Shown here: positions 42,344 to 51,524 of the stretch, one piece after another
How positions within the stretch are numbered: the stretch's first letter is position 1
Layout: each line of letters opens with the position of its first letter
The notes under the pieces: model-generated
Databases searched by the model: none
Told to the model about the DNA's origin: nothing
Seen by the model: only the letters and a program-made list of their open reading frames with translations
Source: Sulfuricurvum sp.
GTDB taxonomy: Bacteria; Campylobacterota; Campylobacteria; Campylobacterales; Sulfurimonadaceae
Length of the DNA: 64,000 nt
NCBI GenBank assembly: GCA_028710885.1
Contig: JAQTTG010000003.1
Coordinates: 248,001-312,000 of the forward strand
Reading direction: 5' to 3'
Position numbers and translations under genes: made by a program

Positions 42344-43415
42344 AATCTGCGAATTATGTCTCTCACCTGATTTGGGCGGATTAGAACTTTATATGATGCG
42401 AGCATCGCGTTATTTTGGGAAAGAGTGTGTCAGTGTCATTAATGAAAAAGGCAAATTGCTCGGATATTATAAAGAAGGTGCAGATCGTTTTTTTACCCTT
42501 AAGCGGCGGAATGTTTTCTTTTCATGGTTAAGTGCTGCTGCACTGGCAAAAATTATTGATAACGAAGAGATTGATGTACTTCATTTGCATTGGACGAAGG
42601 ATCTTCCTCTGGCTATCATGGGAAAATTACTTTCCAAACGTAAACCGCGCGTCGTACAATCACGTCACATGACTATGACTCGGTTTAAAGATGATTTTTA
42701 TCATCGGTTTCTCTATAAAAATATGGAGATGATGCTTGCAGTAACACATCAAGTAAAAAATCAGATTGAAAAATTTGTCCCGTCAATAATTTGTCCAAAA
42801 GTGGAAGTGCTTTACATTGGAGCTGAACAGCCGATGCAAATCAGTACACAGGAGAGAGAATCTCGTCGTAAAGAGTTAGGATTGGGGCAATCATTTACAG
42901 TTGGTATTGTCGGGCGGATTGAAGAGCCGAAAGGACAGCATATTGTTTTAGAAGCGGTAAAAAAGCTATCTGAAAAAGGGATTGATGCAAAAGCATTGAT
43001 CGTTGGTCATGCGATGGATGAGAAATATTTACATAATCTCCAAAGAGAGTATGGCGATATAGCTCTATTTACTGGATTTACCAGTGAAGCACAAATTATG
43101 ATGCAATTATGTGATGTTGTGGTATTGGCAACGGAAAATGAAACATTCGGGTTGGTTTTAATCGAAGCGATGATGTGTGGTGTGTGTGTTGTTGCATCAC
43201 GCAGTGGAGGGCCGCTTGAAATCATTGACGATGGAATCAATGGATTGTTATTTAAAACATTTGATAGTGATGATTTGGCTGATAAACTCATTTTGTTGGA
43301 ACGTGACGAGATATTTCGAAAGACATTTGCAAATGCGGGGAAAGTTAAAGCGCTTGATATTTTTGAAAATAAAAAGCAGTTTAATGAATTAAAAACTATA
43401 TTGGAAAAATTATGA
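42333..43415 (+). CDS. Glycosyltransferase family 4
   Basis: 360 residues, GT-B fold. N-terminal LCLSPDLGGLELYMMR (GG loop), middle VGIVGRIEEPKGQHIVLEA, and the E-x7-E motif in ATENETFGLVLIEAMMCG. The start is GTG with GGAG 8 bases upstream, overlapping the previous gene by 11 bases. Sugar and acceptor are unknown. Confidence 0.9.
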   Translation: MANKICELCLSPDLGGLELYMMRASRYFGKECVSVINEKGKLLGYYKEGADRFFTLKRRNVFFSWLSAAALAKIIDNEEIDVLHLHWTKDLPLAIMGKLLSKRKPRVVQSRHMTMTRFKDDFYHRFLYKNMEMMLAVTHQVKNQIEKFVPSIICPKVEVLYIGAEQPMQISTQERESRRKELGLGQSFTVGIVGRIEEPKGQHIVLEAVKKLSEKGIDAKALIVGHAMDEKYLHNLQREYGDIALFTGFTSEAQIMMQLCDVVVLATENETFGLVLIEAMMCGVCVVASRSGGPLEIIDDGINGLLFKTFDSDDLADKLILLERDEIFRKTFANAGKVKALDIFENKKQFNELKTILEKL

Positions 43416-44245
43416 GAGTCAGTATTATCGTAGCTGTTTACAAGGATATTGCTTCGTTATCTCTTATTATTGAAGCTTTGAAACATCAGACGTACAAAAA
43501 TTTTGAAGTAGTTATTGCTGAAGATGGTGAAAATCCTCAAATGAAAGAGTATGTTGCGTCGATTACAGGTTTAGAGGTTAAACACACGACACAAGAGGAT
43601 ATAGGGATACGAAAAGCACGTTCTCAAAATAATGGGATTATTGCTAGTAGTGGGGAATATCTTATTTTTATCGATGGAGATTGTATCCCTTATTCCACTT
43701 TTATCGAAGCACATGCAGCATTGGCAGAGCCAAAAACAGTTTTGTCAGGAAGACGGGTAAATCTATCAGAATCTTTGACACAAAAAATAAAAGAGGGCTT
43801 GGTTGATGTTATCGATATTGAGAAACGACTCTATAAATATATCGGATTGGCATTTGAAAAAGATTCTAAATATGAGTACGGGATCTATCTTTCTCCGACT
43901 GGATGGATATATTCTTTACTATCAAAATTACGTAAGCGAAATACAGAGATTATAGGGTGTAATTTTTCATGTTTTAGAGAGGATATGTTAGCTCTTAACG
44001 GTTTTGACGAAGGGTATGGGGAAAATTCATTAAGTGATGACACCGATTTAAATTGGCGTTTTTCTGCATATGGATTGAAAATAAAATCATGTAAAAATGT
44101 TGCAAATCAGTTCCATTTATGGCATAAATTTAATGATCGTAATCCTGGTGTACAGTGTTGGGAAAGAATGGTCTCAAATAAAGAAGCAAATCGATTTGTA
44201 TGCCAAATAGGGATATTACAACATGATCTTTCGAGTATAAAATAA
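43412..44245 (+). CDS. Glycosyltransferase family 2
   Basis: 277 residues, GT-A fold. VSIIVAVYKDIASLSLIIEAL, VIAEDGE, the metal motif FIDGDCIP, and a C-terminal galactosyltransferase-type region (IIGCNFSCFREDMLALNGFDEGY, then LSDDTDLNWRF). It resembles the GT at 54827-55660 along most of its length, suggesting the two are paralogues. ATGA overlap with the GT4 gene, one-base overlap with the next. Confidence 0.9.
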   Translation: MRVSIIVAVYKDIASLSLIIEALKHQTYKNFEVVIAEDGENPQMKEYVASITGLEVKHTTQEDIGIRKARSQNNGIIASSGEYLIFIDGDCIPYSTFIEAHAALAEPKTVLSGRRVNLSESLTQKIKEGLVDVIDIEKRLYKYIGLAFEKDSKYEYGIYLSPTGWIYSLLSKLRKRNTEIIGCNFSCFREDMLALNGFDEGYGENSLSDDTDLNWRFSAYGLKIKSCKNVANQFHLWHKFNDRNPGVQCWERMVSNKEANRFVCQIGILQHDLSSIK

Positions 44246-44877
44246 TGTCAATCACTGCAATCAAAACAGGTTTTTTTTTATGGTTGGCAAACAAAAAAAT
44301 TTCTAATTTTTTTAATAATACTTTTGATGTAAGTGGAGTATTGCGAGGTAAATCTAAAATACGTATGAGTGGTAAAAATAATCTGATTTCAATTAAAAAT
44401 GGAAAATTGAAAAATATTCGGATAGGGATAGATGGGAATGATAATAGTATAGTTATTGAAGACAATGTTCAAATAGGATCGCTGGAAATAATTGTACAAA
44501 ATTCTTCATGTAACATACATATCGGTCAAAATACACAAATAGGCGGAGCAAAAATTGTTTGCTGCGAATACCAAGATAAAGTTATTATAGGTAAAAACAA
44601 TCTGATTGCTGATGATGTAGAATTTTGGTCATGTGATGGTCATTCTATTTATCAAAATGGAACTCGGATTAATCCGAGTAAGTCTATTTTTATATCTGAC
44701 AATGTTTGGATAGGACGTAATGTAAAGATATTAAAGGGAGTAACTATTTCCCCTGATACAGTAATTGGAATGGGTAGTTTGGTGACTTCACGAGAGTATC
44801 CTTCAAATGTTTTACTAGCAGGATTCCCGGCAAAAATAATTAAAGAGGGAATTACATGGAGTGCAGAACGAACATAA
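44245..44877 (+). CDS. Left-handed beta-helix (hexapeptide repeat) acyltransferase
   Basis: 210 residues. Repeated I/V-G-x4 turns run from about residue 60 to 175, ending in DNVWIGRNVKILKGVTISPDTVIGMGSLVTS and AGFPAKII, typical of CysE/LacA/WcaF-type O- or N-acetyltransferases. It has a short N-terminal extension before the helix. Last in the plus-strand glycan operon, it probably acetylates a sugar of the same glycan. The composition is A/T-richer than the deacetylase end of the operon. Confidence 0.87.
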   Translation: MSITAIKTGFFLWLANKKISNFFNNTFDVSGVLRGKSKIRMSGKNNLISIKNGKLKNIRIGIDGNDNSIVIEDNVQIGSLEIIVQNSSCNIHIGQNTQIGGAKIVCCEYQDKVIIGKNNLIADDVEFWSCDGHSIYQNGTRINPSKSIFISDNVWIGRNVKILKGVTISPDTVIGMGSLVTSREYPSNVLLAGFPAKIIKEGITWSAERT

Positions 44878-44916
44878 TTTTATTTTTGTAAAATGAATCA
44901 TTGACCATTTTTTTGC

Positions 44917-44958
44917 TATTATGGAATTCCTATAAGTTCCAATAGTATATTAAATACT
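44917..44958. terminator. Two small hairpins between the convergent glycan operons
   Basis: TATT-TGGAA (44917-44926, one bulge) pairs with TTCCAATA (44937-44944), and AGTAT/ATACT (44944-44948/44954-44958) forms a second. They lie in the 106-base gap where the two operons meet. No long U-run follows either, so function is uncertain. Confidence 0.35.
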
Positions 44959-44983
44959 AAAGAATGTTTTACAATCAATATAG

Positions 44984-46459
44984 TTAGAAATTAAAATATA
45001 AAAATTCTGAAACACGTGACATCATAGAAACACTGGTGAGGAATAAAACGATGGTAAATATAAGATTTAATCGATTAGGTTTGAATCCTTCCATTAATTG
45101 CATCGAATTTTTAAGTACCAAGACCATGAAGAGTGCTGCAATAATATAAAAGGTAGTTTGACTTTTACCATTGATATGTTCAAAAACAGTTCCAAATTGA
45201 AAGATAGTATCATGAATATTTTCAAAATATCTGGCATATTTTTCGGGGAGCATGATGCCATTGCCACCCATCATACCTTTAATGATGTTGTTGGCTTGTA
45301 TCCAATCTTTTGCACGGAAAAATATCCATGTAATATTGATAAAGTTAAAGGTGATAAACCACGCGAGGAGAGTATTCATCTTTTGTCCCATTTGCTGCCA
45401 TGCACGATGAAGTATGATTCCACTACCGTGTAATGCCCCCCAAATGATAAACATCCATGATGCGCCATGCCAGAGACCGCCTACCAAAAATACGGTGAAA
45501 AGATTGGCATATGTACGGACCTCACCATTACGGTTTCCACCAAGAGGGATATAGATGTAATCACGTAGGAAACGTGAGAGAGTGATATGCCAGCGTCTCC
45601 AGAAATCTTGAATATTTAAGGCTTTATAGGGGCTGTTAAAATTGAGTGGAAGTTTGATATTAAACATTAAAGCAATCCCTAGCGCCATATCGGTATAGCC
45701 ACTGAAATCGAAATAAAGTTGAAAGGTATAGCTTAGGCTTGTTGCCCATGCTTCGATCATGTTGAGTGTTTGAGTACTATCGAATCCTGCATTAGCCCAC
45801 TGAGCAAAAGTGTCGGCTAGGAGAATTTTTTTAAATAAACCTATTGAGAATAAAAATAATCCTGTAGCGATGTTTTTGTAATTAATAACCTTGTTCTTAA
45901 TCGAGTCAAACTGAGGCATCATCTCTTTGTGATGGAGAATAGGACCTGCTAGTAAGTGAGGAAAAAAGGTAACAAACAGAGTGTAGTTGAGGTAATCCAT
46001 TTCTCTAACTTCATCACGATAAGCATCAACTAGATAGGCAATCTGGGTAAAGGTAAAAAAACTGATCCCTAGAGGTAAAAGGATATGCATTAAATTCCAA
46101 TGCGTTCCTATTAAGGTATTTGAATTAGTGATAAAAAAGTCCATGTATTTGAAATATGCTAGAAGAGCAATATTGGAGATAATTCCAAAACTCAAAAAAG
46201 CTTTATTGGAAAAAGTTTTTACATTTATATTTTTCCGCGCATTAATTTTAGTAATACTGGAACCTACGATAAAATTAAAGAGGATAGAGCTTAGTATAAG
46301 AGGAAGATAACTAATATTCCACCATGAATAGAAGAATAAGGAAGCAAATACCATCCACCCTTTTGAAGCTTGCGTTAAGCGTTTGGAATTTAGCCAAAAA
46401 AAGACGATGAATGTAATCGGTAAAAAGAAAAAAATAAATTCATAACTGTTAAATAGCAT
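44984..46459 (-). CDS. MBOAT-family membrane O-acyltransferase (AlgI/DltB type)
   Basis: 491 residues with 10-12 membrane helices. The MBOAT core shows FWRRWHITLSRFLRDYIYIPLGG and the catalytic-His segment LVGGLWHGASWMF. These enzymes pass acyl groups across the inner membrane to extracytoplasmic glycans. It overlaps the SGNH-like gene by 11 bases, forming the pair that such systems use (AlgI with AlgJ/AlgX). It is the last gene of the sixteen-gene operon, so O-acylation of the exported glycan is the natural reading. Confidence 0.93.
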   Translation of the reverse strand: MLFNSYEFIFFFLPITFIVFFWLNSKRLTQASKGWMVFASLFFYSWWNISYLPLILSSILFNFIVGSSITKINARKNINVKTFSNKAFLSFGIISNIALLAYFKYMDFFITNSNTLIGTHWNLMHILLPLGISFFTFTQIAYLVDAYRDEVREMDYLNYTLFVTFFPHLLAGPILHHKEMMPQFDSIKNKVINYKNIATGLFLFSIGLFKKILLADTFAQWANAGFDSTQTLNMIEAWATSLSYTFQLYFDFSGYTDMALGIALMFNIKLPLNFNSPYKALNIQDFWRRWHITLSRFLRDYIYIPLGGNRNGEVRTYANLFTVFLVGGLWHGASWMFIIWGALHGSGIILHRAWQQMGQKMNTLLAWFITFNFINITWIFFRAKDWIQANNIIKGMMGGNGIMLPEKYARYFENIHDTIFQFGTVFEHINGKSQTTFYIIAALFMVLVLKNSMQLMEGFKPNRLNLIFTIVLFLTSVSMMSRVSEFLYFNF

Positions 46460-47471
46460 TGATTTTCTTTGATATATGATTGTTATTTAGTATGACACCA
46501 TATCCATTATCTTTGTGGAACCGTTCAAAAATCAATTTTCCGATGATTGGACGGTAGTGAACAGGATCATAATAATTTTTGGGATCAAAATTTTGGGATG
46601 CATTGATATCAAAATCATAGACAGTTCCAAAAATATTGGTTAGGTCTTCACGAAATTTTACCGATGCAGCTAATATAGATGGATCGGATTGCATAGCTGA
46701 TTGCATACCATAAAATGTTGGTGTTATGAATGGATAAATTTGAACATGATGTTGATCACAAAGTTTTTTAATCTCTTGGATCGGTTTTAATCCATTTTCA
46801 TCATAGGAAAAGGGATTATTAATATAATCATTTTGAATAGCCTCTATGGACATTTTTGTAAAATGGCTTTTAGTATGGTTGAAAACACCTGTTTTTATTT
46901 CTTCTTCTTCTCGCGGATAGCGTATCGATCCATTGCTAGCGAAATGGGTTTGAGGTTGATGTAATAAAGCATTTTTAATTGTTTTTAAACTAAAAATAAA
47001 AGTTATTGTAGAGAGATAGTTGCTTTCAGAACCTTTAGTAAAAGCATATTTATTGAGATAAAGAGGGCGATTTTTTGAATGAAGTGTATATAGTTCATTA
47101 CCAAGATAGAGTGTTTTCAGGGGAGCATGTTTGAGCCATTCTTGAAGGATAAAAAGTTTTTCAGGATTGTTGGCTACATGTACACCAAAGTTATAACACT
47201 CTTTATTATCAGGAATTATAGACATAACGCGAGAACTTCCCAAAATGATACAATCATATTTATCGATATTGTTTTGATAAAATATATAATTGTATTTTTC
47301 ACTGCGTTCATGTGCAATTGGTTTATATTCTTTTTCTATCAGCCAATTACGGTTTCCGAATGGATCAATAATAAAGTTTGTGGAAAAAATTGTTAATACA
47401 AATATTATAACGACCACTATATATATAGTGGTCCACTTTTTTGAGTTGAGTACTGAATGTAATTGATTCAT
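46449..47471 (-). CDS. Membrane-anchored SGNH-like partner of the MBOAT acyltransferase
   Basis: 340 residues. An N-terminal anchor (about 14-34) precedes a periplasmic domain with block I Ser in CIILGSSRVMS (around residue 75) and a C-terminal DPVHYRPIIGK, which fits the catalytic Asp-x-x-His of SGNH/AlgJ-type enzymes. Overlap with the MBOAT gene supports a two-part O-acylation machine in which MBOAT brings the acyl group across and this protein transfers it. I do not recognise a specific named subfamily. Confidence 0.75.
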   Translation of the reverse strand: MNQLHSVLNSKKWTTIYIVVVIIFVLTIFSTNFIIDPFGNRNWLIEKEYKPIAHERSEKYNYIFYQNNIDKYDCIILGSSRVMSIIPDNKECYNFGVHVANNPEKLFILQEWLKHAPLKTLYLGNELYTLHSKNRPLYLNKYAFTKGSESNYLSTITFIFSLKTIKNALLHQPQTHFASNGSIRYPREEEEIKTGVFNHTKSHFTKMSIEAIQNDYINNPFSYDENGLKPIQEIKKLCDQHHVQIYPFITPTFYGMQSAMQSDPSILAASVKFREDLTNIFGTVYDFDINASQNFDPKNYYDPVHYRPIIGKLIFERFHKDNGYGVILNNNHISKKINAI

Positions 47472-48409
47472 TATTTTATTATTTGTGAGTAACGTAAACT
47501 TTGATGAATAGGTGAGCCGGAAATAATAAATAAAAAGATGGCTAATCCATTTTTCTTGGTAAATATACGTCGAAACTGTTTAAACCATAGTGCTATTTTA
47601 ATGAGTAAACGACTACAAAGTTTAAAGTGTTTGTTGATTAAAAGGTTGTAAGAGATATAGAATTCTTTTTCAAGAGCGATATTCTGTGCAGAACTCCCAC
47701 CACCGGCATGAAATATTTCGGCATCGGGGATAAAATATATCTGTTTGCCAGAATTCCATACTCTTTTACATATATCTTCTTCTTCACAATAGAGGAAAAA
47801 TACGGTATCAAATCCACCAATCCCATGAAAATCTGAAGCCCTAAAAAACATGCATGAGCCACTAATAACTTCTACAGCTGTTGGAATATTCAACAAAGTT
47901 TTATTACTTGGAAAGGAGTTAGGAGATAACCATCGATGAACTGAATTGCCGAGCCATTGTTTTGTGACTGAAGGGAACTGTTTGTATGATGAACTAAAAT
48001 GCCCTTTTTCATCTGTGATTTTACCTGTTGCTACTGCAACGTCATTATGATTATCCATATATTTTTTCATAGTAAATGCAGTGTCATTCAGTAATTTACA
48101 ATCATTATTGACAAAGAAATAATATTCACCTGATGCATGGTTGATGCCAAGCATATTTCCTCCTGCGAATCCGTTATTGATACGGTTACGCACAAGTATA
48201 ACTTGGGAAAATAGATTTAGAGTGTTTTGGAGGTAAGTGAAATCTTCATCGTTTGATGCGTTGTCAATGACAATTATTTCATAGCTTATATTCGAAGATG
48301 TAAAGTCGATAATACTTTGGATTAAAGCAATTGTATGATGCGCCGAATTGTAGTTGATGGTTATGAATGAGACATTGATCGGAGATAAAGAACCATGATT
48401 TGTGTTCAT
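47471..48409 (-). CDS. Glycosyltransferase family 2, rhamnosyltransferase-like
   Basis: 312 residues, GT-A fold. NVSFITINYNSAHHTIALIQS, VIDNASND, NNGFAGGNMLGI, and FFVNNDCKL are typical of WbbL-type rhamnosyltransferases; MFFRASDFHGIGGFDTVFFLYCEEEDICKR carries the base. The start at 48409 forms an ATGA overlap with the preceding gene; a longer frame would run 78 bases into it. One-base overlap (TAATG) with the SGNH gene. dTDP-rhamnose as donor is inferred from the neighbouring rml genes. Confidence 0.88.
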   Translation of the reverse strand: MNTNHGSLSPINVSFITINYNSAHHTIALIQSIIDFTSSNISYEIIVIDNASNDEDFTYLQNTLNLFSQVILVRNRINNGFAGGNMLGINHASGEYYFFVNNDCKLLNDTAFTMKKYMDNHNDVAVATGKITDEKGHFSSSYKQFPSVTKQWLGNSVHRWLSPNSFPSNKTLLNIPTAVEVISGSCMFFRASDFHGIGGFDTVFFLYCEEEDICKRVWNSGKQIYFIPDAEIFHAGGGSSAQNIALEKEFYISYNLLINKHFKLCSRLLIKIALWFKQFRRIFTKKNGLAIFLFIISGSPIHQSLRYSQIIK

Positions 48410-49197
48410 TTTAATCGCTTTAATTTGGATTGAATATTTTCTAAACGTTTTTTTGCACTGTAGAAAATTTTTCGGTTGATGATCCAATTACATATTGGAC
48501 TATTGGTGATAATCAGTGTTGTACATGATGTGCGGATATACAGAGAAGCGAGAATGTCTGTATATTTCTTTATAAAATGTTTTCTTGATAGTGCAAAGCT
48601 CTGATTGCAGTTACCGCCACTTTTATGATAGAGATGAAAATCTATAACATAGGCATTCCATCCTAGGAAAGAGGCGATTGTACATAAATCAGCACCATAC
48701 ATATGAAACCCTTTTAAATTATGAGAAAGAGCGAGATTGGCGTCATTTTTGATAAGTAAAAAATTTTCATCCAAACTTTTAACTTTTGCAGGTAATTGAC
48801 CTATTTTGGTATTGTCTCCCCATGGATCACTAATACGATAGTATTTTTCGGTGAATCCCGCAAAACCAGCATTCCCTAATACAGCCCAATTGGAATCAAT
48901 TACATCCATTTCAGCTATACGTTGATTGAGTATATCAATATTATCGTATTTAAGTAGAATGTCCTGATGACATATAATGATATATGATGCTGTAGAACGG
49001 TTTAAAAATTTATTTAGGCCGCTAAAGCCATCATCATTATTGATATCTGAATTATCAATATAAAAAAAATCACTGTTTTTTTCAGTAAAGCCAGCTTCTT
49101 TAAAGGAAGCTATCATCTCTTGGTATTCATTAAAATTAGTGACTAGGGTACAAACTGAATAAGTTTTTTCAATTGAGTAAGTATTAATATTTTTCAA
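48406..49197 (-). CDS. Glycosyltransferase-like protein, GT2-related
   Basis: About 263 residues. A GT-A-like half with CTLVTNFNEYQEM, FFYIDNSDINND, and IIICHQDILL, where His-Gln-Asp replaces the usual Asp-x-Asp. A second half has GFHMYGADLCTIASFLGWNAYVIDFHLYHKSGGN. This pattern resembles atypical GT2 families; the donor is unknown. The start is uncertain: I prefer TTG at 49197, after AAAGGG. The in-frame ATG at 49368 would overlap the preceding gene by 140 bases, and no ATG lies between. Confidence 0.68.
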   Translation of the reverse strand: MKNINTYSIEKTYSVCTLVTNFNEYQEMIASFKEAGFTEKNSDFFYIDNSDINNDDGFSGLNKFLNRSTASYIIICHQDILLKYDNIDILNQRIAEMDVIDSNWAVLGNAGFAGFTEKYYRISDPWGDNTKIGQLPAKVKSLDENFLLIKNDANLALSHNLKGFHMYGADLCTIASFLGWNAYVIDFHLYHKSGGNCNQSFALSRKHFIKKYTDILASLYIRTSCTTLIITNSPICNWIINRKIFYSAKKRLENIQSKLKRLK

Positions 49198-49228
49198 AAT
49201 ATAAAATCCCTTTTTTTTATCTTCAAAA

Positions 49229-50197
49229 TTATTTATTTTTGATATATGTTTTGAGCTTTTTTTTTCGTTCTTGCATAGCGTCAAAAAATGACAAGAATGA
49301 AGAAGGGGTAAATAATACTCGAAGAAATTGTCCCATATATTTTGTACTGTATAAAAAGAGAAGGGCATTATCGCTGGATGGGAGTCTTTTTATTAACTTA
49401 ATGATACTTTTAGATGAATCATTGAGAATATTTTTACTTTTATTTATATCATATTTATATAAGTCATAGCCAAATCGATGGTTTAAAATGGCATTTCTGC
49501 GATATTCGGCGTATTGTAATAAATTAAACAAGCGTTTTTCGTTGTTATTATTGAGATGAATGGTTCCTTGCTCTTCGTGTATTCTGAAGTAGGAAAGTAC
49601 TTCATCAATAACATATAAATCTCCTACTCTGAGGTGACGGAGCCACATATCCTGATCAGCAAACATTAAAAGGGATATATCAAAAAGTCCAAGATTAAGG
49701 TTTGAACGTCTGAACATGACTGTTGTTGGTTCTCCAATCCAATTTCCATGTTTGAGTGATGATAAGATAGCTGTTTTAGCTTCGATTAACCCGTTGAACG
49801 GAGATTTTAAAATATCATTCTTAGAACCAAAAAATTGTCGATAAGAGGTTACAACGGATACGTTAAGATTATTATCTAAAATTGTGACAAATTTTTCTAA
49901 TAAGGTAGCGTCAAATTTGTCATCAGCATTTAAAAATTTAATATATTCACCTTTGGCATGCAAAAGTGCCTGATTATAATTTCTATACATTCCAATATTT
50001 TCTGAATTTTGTTTAAAAATGACTCTAGAGTCATGCTTAGTGTATTCCAGTACAACTTCTTTTGTATTATCGATAGAACAATTATCTACGATAATGAGTT
50101 CAAAGTCTGTATAGGTTTGTGCTAAAACACTTTCAATAGCTTCAGGAAGATATTGAGCATAATTGTATGCTGGAATTAGTACCGATACTTTAGGCAT
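49229..50197 (-). CDS. Glycosyltransferase family 2
   Basis: 322 residues, GT-A fold. VSVLIPAYNYAQYLPEAIESVLAQTY, IIVDNCSIDNT, and the metal motif KFLNADDKF, then MFADQDMWLRHL. A basic, hydrophobic C-terminus may associate with the membrane. The start overlaps the rfbH stop region by 8 bases; an ATG two codons earlier (50203) is equally possible. It is the first glycosyltransferase after the CDP-dideoxyhexose genes and a candidate to use that donor. Confidence 0.88.
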   Translation of the reverse strand: MPKVSVLIPAYNYAQYLPEAIESVLAQTYTDFELIIVDNCSIDNTKEVVLEYTKHDSRVIFKQNSENIGMYRNYNQALLHAKGEYIKFLNADDKFDATLLEKFVTILDNNLNVSVVTSYRQFFGSKNDILKSPFNGLIEAKTAILSSLKHGNWIGEPTTVMFRRSNLNLGLFDISLLMFADQDMWLRHLRVGDLYVIDEVLSYFRIHEEQGTIHLNNNNEKRLFNLLQYAEYRRNAILNHRFGYDLYKYDINKSKNILNDSSKSIIKLIKRLPSSDNALLFLYSTKYMGQFLRVLFTPSSFLSFFDAMQERKKKLKTYIKNK

Positions 50198-51524
50198 GTG
50201 CATTGATATATTCCTGAATAGTATTTATCATATAGTCGATGGCAGCATCACCCATTCCAGGATAGAGCCCGATCCAAAAACTGTCGTTCATAATCTTATC
50301 GGTATTAGGAAGATCCCCGATGACACGATAGTCCGTTCCTTCAATCATCGAATCGAACATTGGATGGCGAAGCATATTTCCAGCGAAAAGATTTCGTGTT
50401 TGGATATTGGCATTTTCGAGATATTCGACCAGCTCATTGCGGGTGATTTTAACTTCGTCTTTGAGAGTGATCATAAATCCAAACCAGCTTGGATCACTGT
50501 TAGGGGTTGCAGTATTGAGGATAAGTGCTTTGCACTCTTTTAACCCTTCATAAAGTTTAATAAAATTCTCTTTTCGCTTTTCTACAAAGCTTGGGAATTT
50601 TTCGAGCTGCGCCACGCCGATAGCTGCTTGCATATCGGAAACTTTGAGATTAAATCCGAAATGGCTGTAAACATATTTGTGGTCATACCCTTTTGGTAAT
50701 GTACCAAAACTTTGTGAAAATCGGCATCCGCAGGTATTGTCCACACCACTCTCACACCAGCAGTCACGTCCCCAGTCTCGCATAGAGAGCATTATTTTCT
50801 TAAGGAGCGGATTGTCGGTATAGGTAGCACCTCCTTCTCCCATAGTCATATGGTGAGGAGGATAAAAACTACTTGTTCCGATATCTCCCCATGTCCCTGT
50901 TGGTTTTCCTTCATACGTAGAACCTAAAGCATCACAGTTATCTTCGATGAGCCAGAGATTGTGTTTGTCGCAGAACTCTTTGACCGCACGAAGATTAAAT
51001 GGATTTCCTAACGTATGAGCAATCATTACCGCTTTTGTTTTTTGGCTGAGCGCCTTTTCCAATTGAGTCGTATTGATATTAAAGTGGGTTAGTTCCATAT
51101 CAACAAAAACTGGCACTGCACCGTACTGAACGATGGGAGCAACAGTGGTAGGGAAACCTGCTGCCACACTAATGACCTCATCTCCACGTTTAACTTGTCG
51201 ATCTCCTAAAAGCGGTGAGGTGAGCGCATAAAAAGCGAGAAGATTTGCTGAACTCCCACTATTGACTAAAAATGTCCAACGAACACCGAGGTAATCAGCC
51301 AATTTTTTTTCAAATGCCTTAGAATAACTTCCATAAGTTAACCAAAAATCAAGGGAGCTGTCTACTAGATTGGTCATTTCTCTTTCGTCAAATACACGTC
51401 CGGCATAATTGACGCGACTTTTACCTGCTTGAAATGTTTTATCTTGAAGTGGTTTATGTACGAGATTATAATATTCTTTTGTTTTTTGAAGTATTTCATT
51501 TTTGAGTTGTTCTGCTTGTGTCAT
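50190..51524 (-). CDS. rfbH: CDP-6-deoxy-4-keto-D-glucose 3-dehydrase (E1), PMP- and [2Fe-2S]-dependent
   Basis: 444 residues of DegT/AHBA aminotransferase fold, but the PLP lysine is replaced by His (H224 in SSFYPPHHMTMGEGG), the mark of E1/RfbH/DdhC. The [2Fe-2S] cysteines are C197, C255, C257 and C265, spaced exactly as the C-X57-C-X1-C-X7-C motif described for E1. It removes the 3-hydroxyl of CDP-4-keto-6-deoxyglucose together with an E3 reductase; no E3 gene is in this window. The start at 51524 makes an ATGA overlap with the reductase gene. Confidence 0.95.
   Translation of the reverse strand: MTQAEQLKNEILQKTKEYYNLVHKPLQDKTFQAGKSRVNYAGRVFDEREMTNLVDSSLDFWLTYGSYSKAFEKKLADYLGVRWTFLVNSGSSANLLAFYALTSPLLGDRQVKRGDEVISVAAGFPTTVAPIVQYGAVPVFVDMELTHFNINTTQLEKALSQKTKAVMIAHTLGNPFNLRAVKEFCDKHNLWLIEDNCDALGSTYEGKPTGTWGDIGTSSFYPPHHMTMGEGGATYTDNPLLKKIMLSMRDWGRDCWCESGVDNTCGCRFSQSFGTLPKGYDHKYVYSHFGFNLKVSDMQAAIGVAQLEKFPSFVEKRKENFIKLYEGLKECKALILNTATPNSDPSWFGFMITLKDEVKITRNELVEYLENANIQTRNLFAGNMLRHPMFDSMIEGTDYRVIGDLPNTDKIMNDSFWIGLYPGMGDAAIDYMINTIQEYINAHA

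Noticed and set aside
48406-49368. ATG at 49368 as the start of the GT at 48406
   Set aside because: It would overlap the upstream glycosyltransferase by 140 bases and add residues that look like translated out-of-frame coding DNA.
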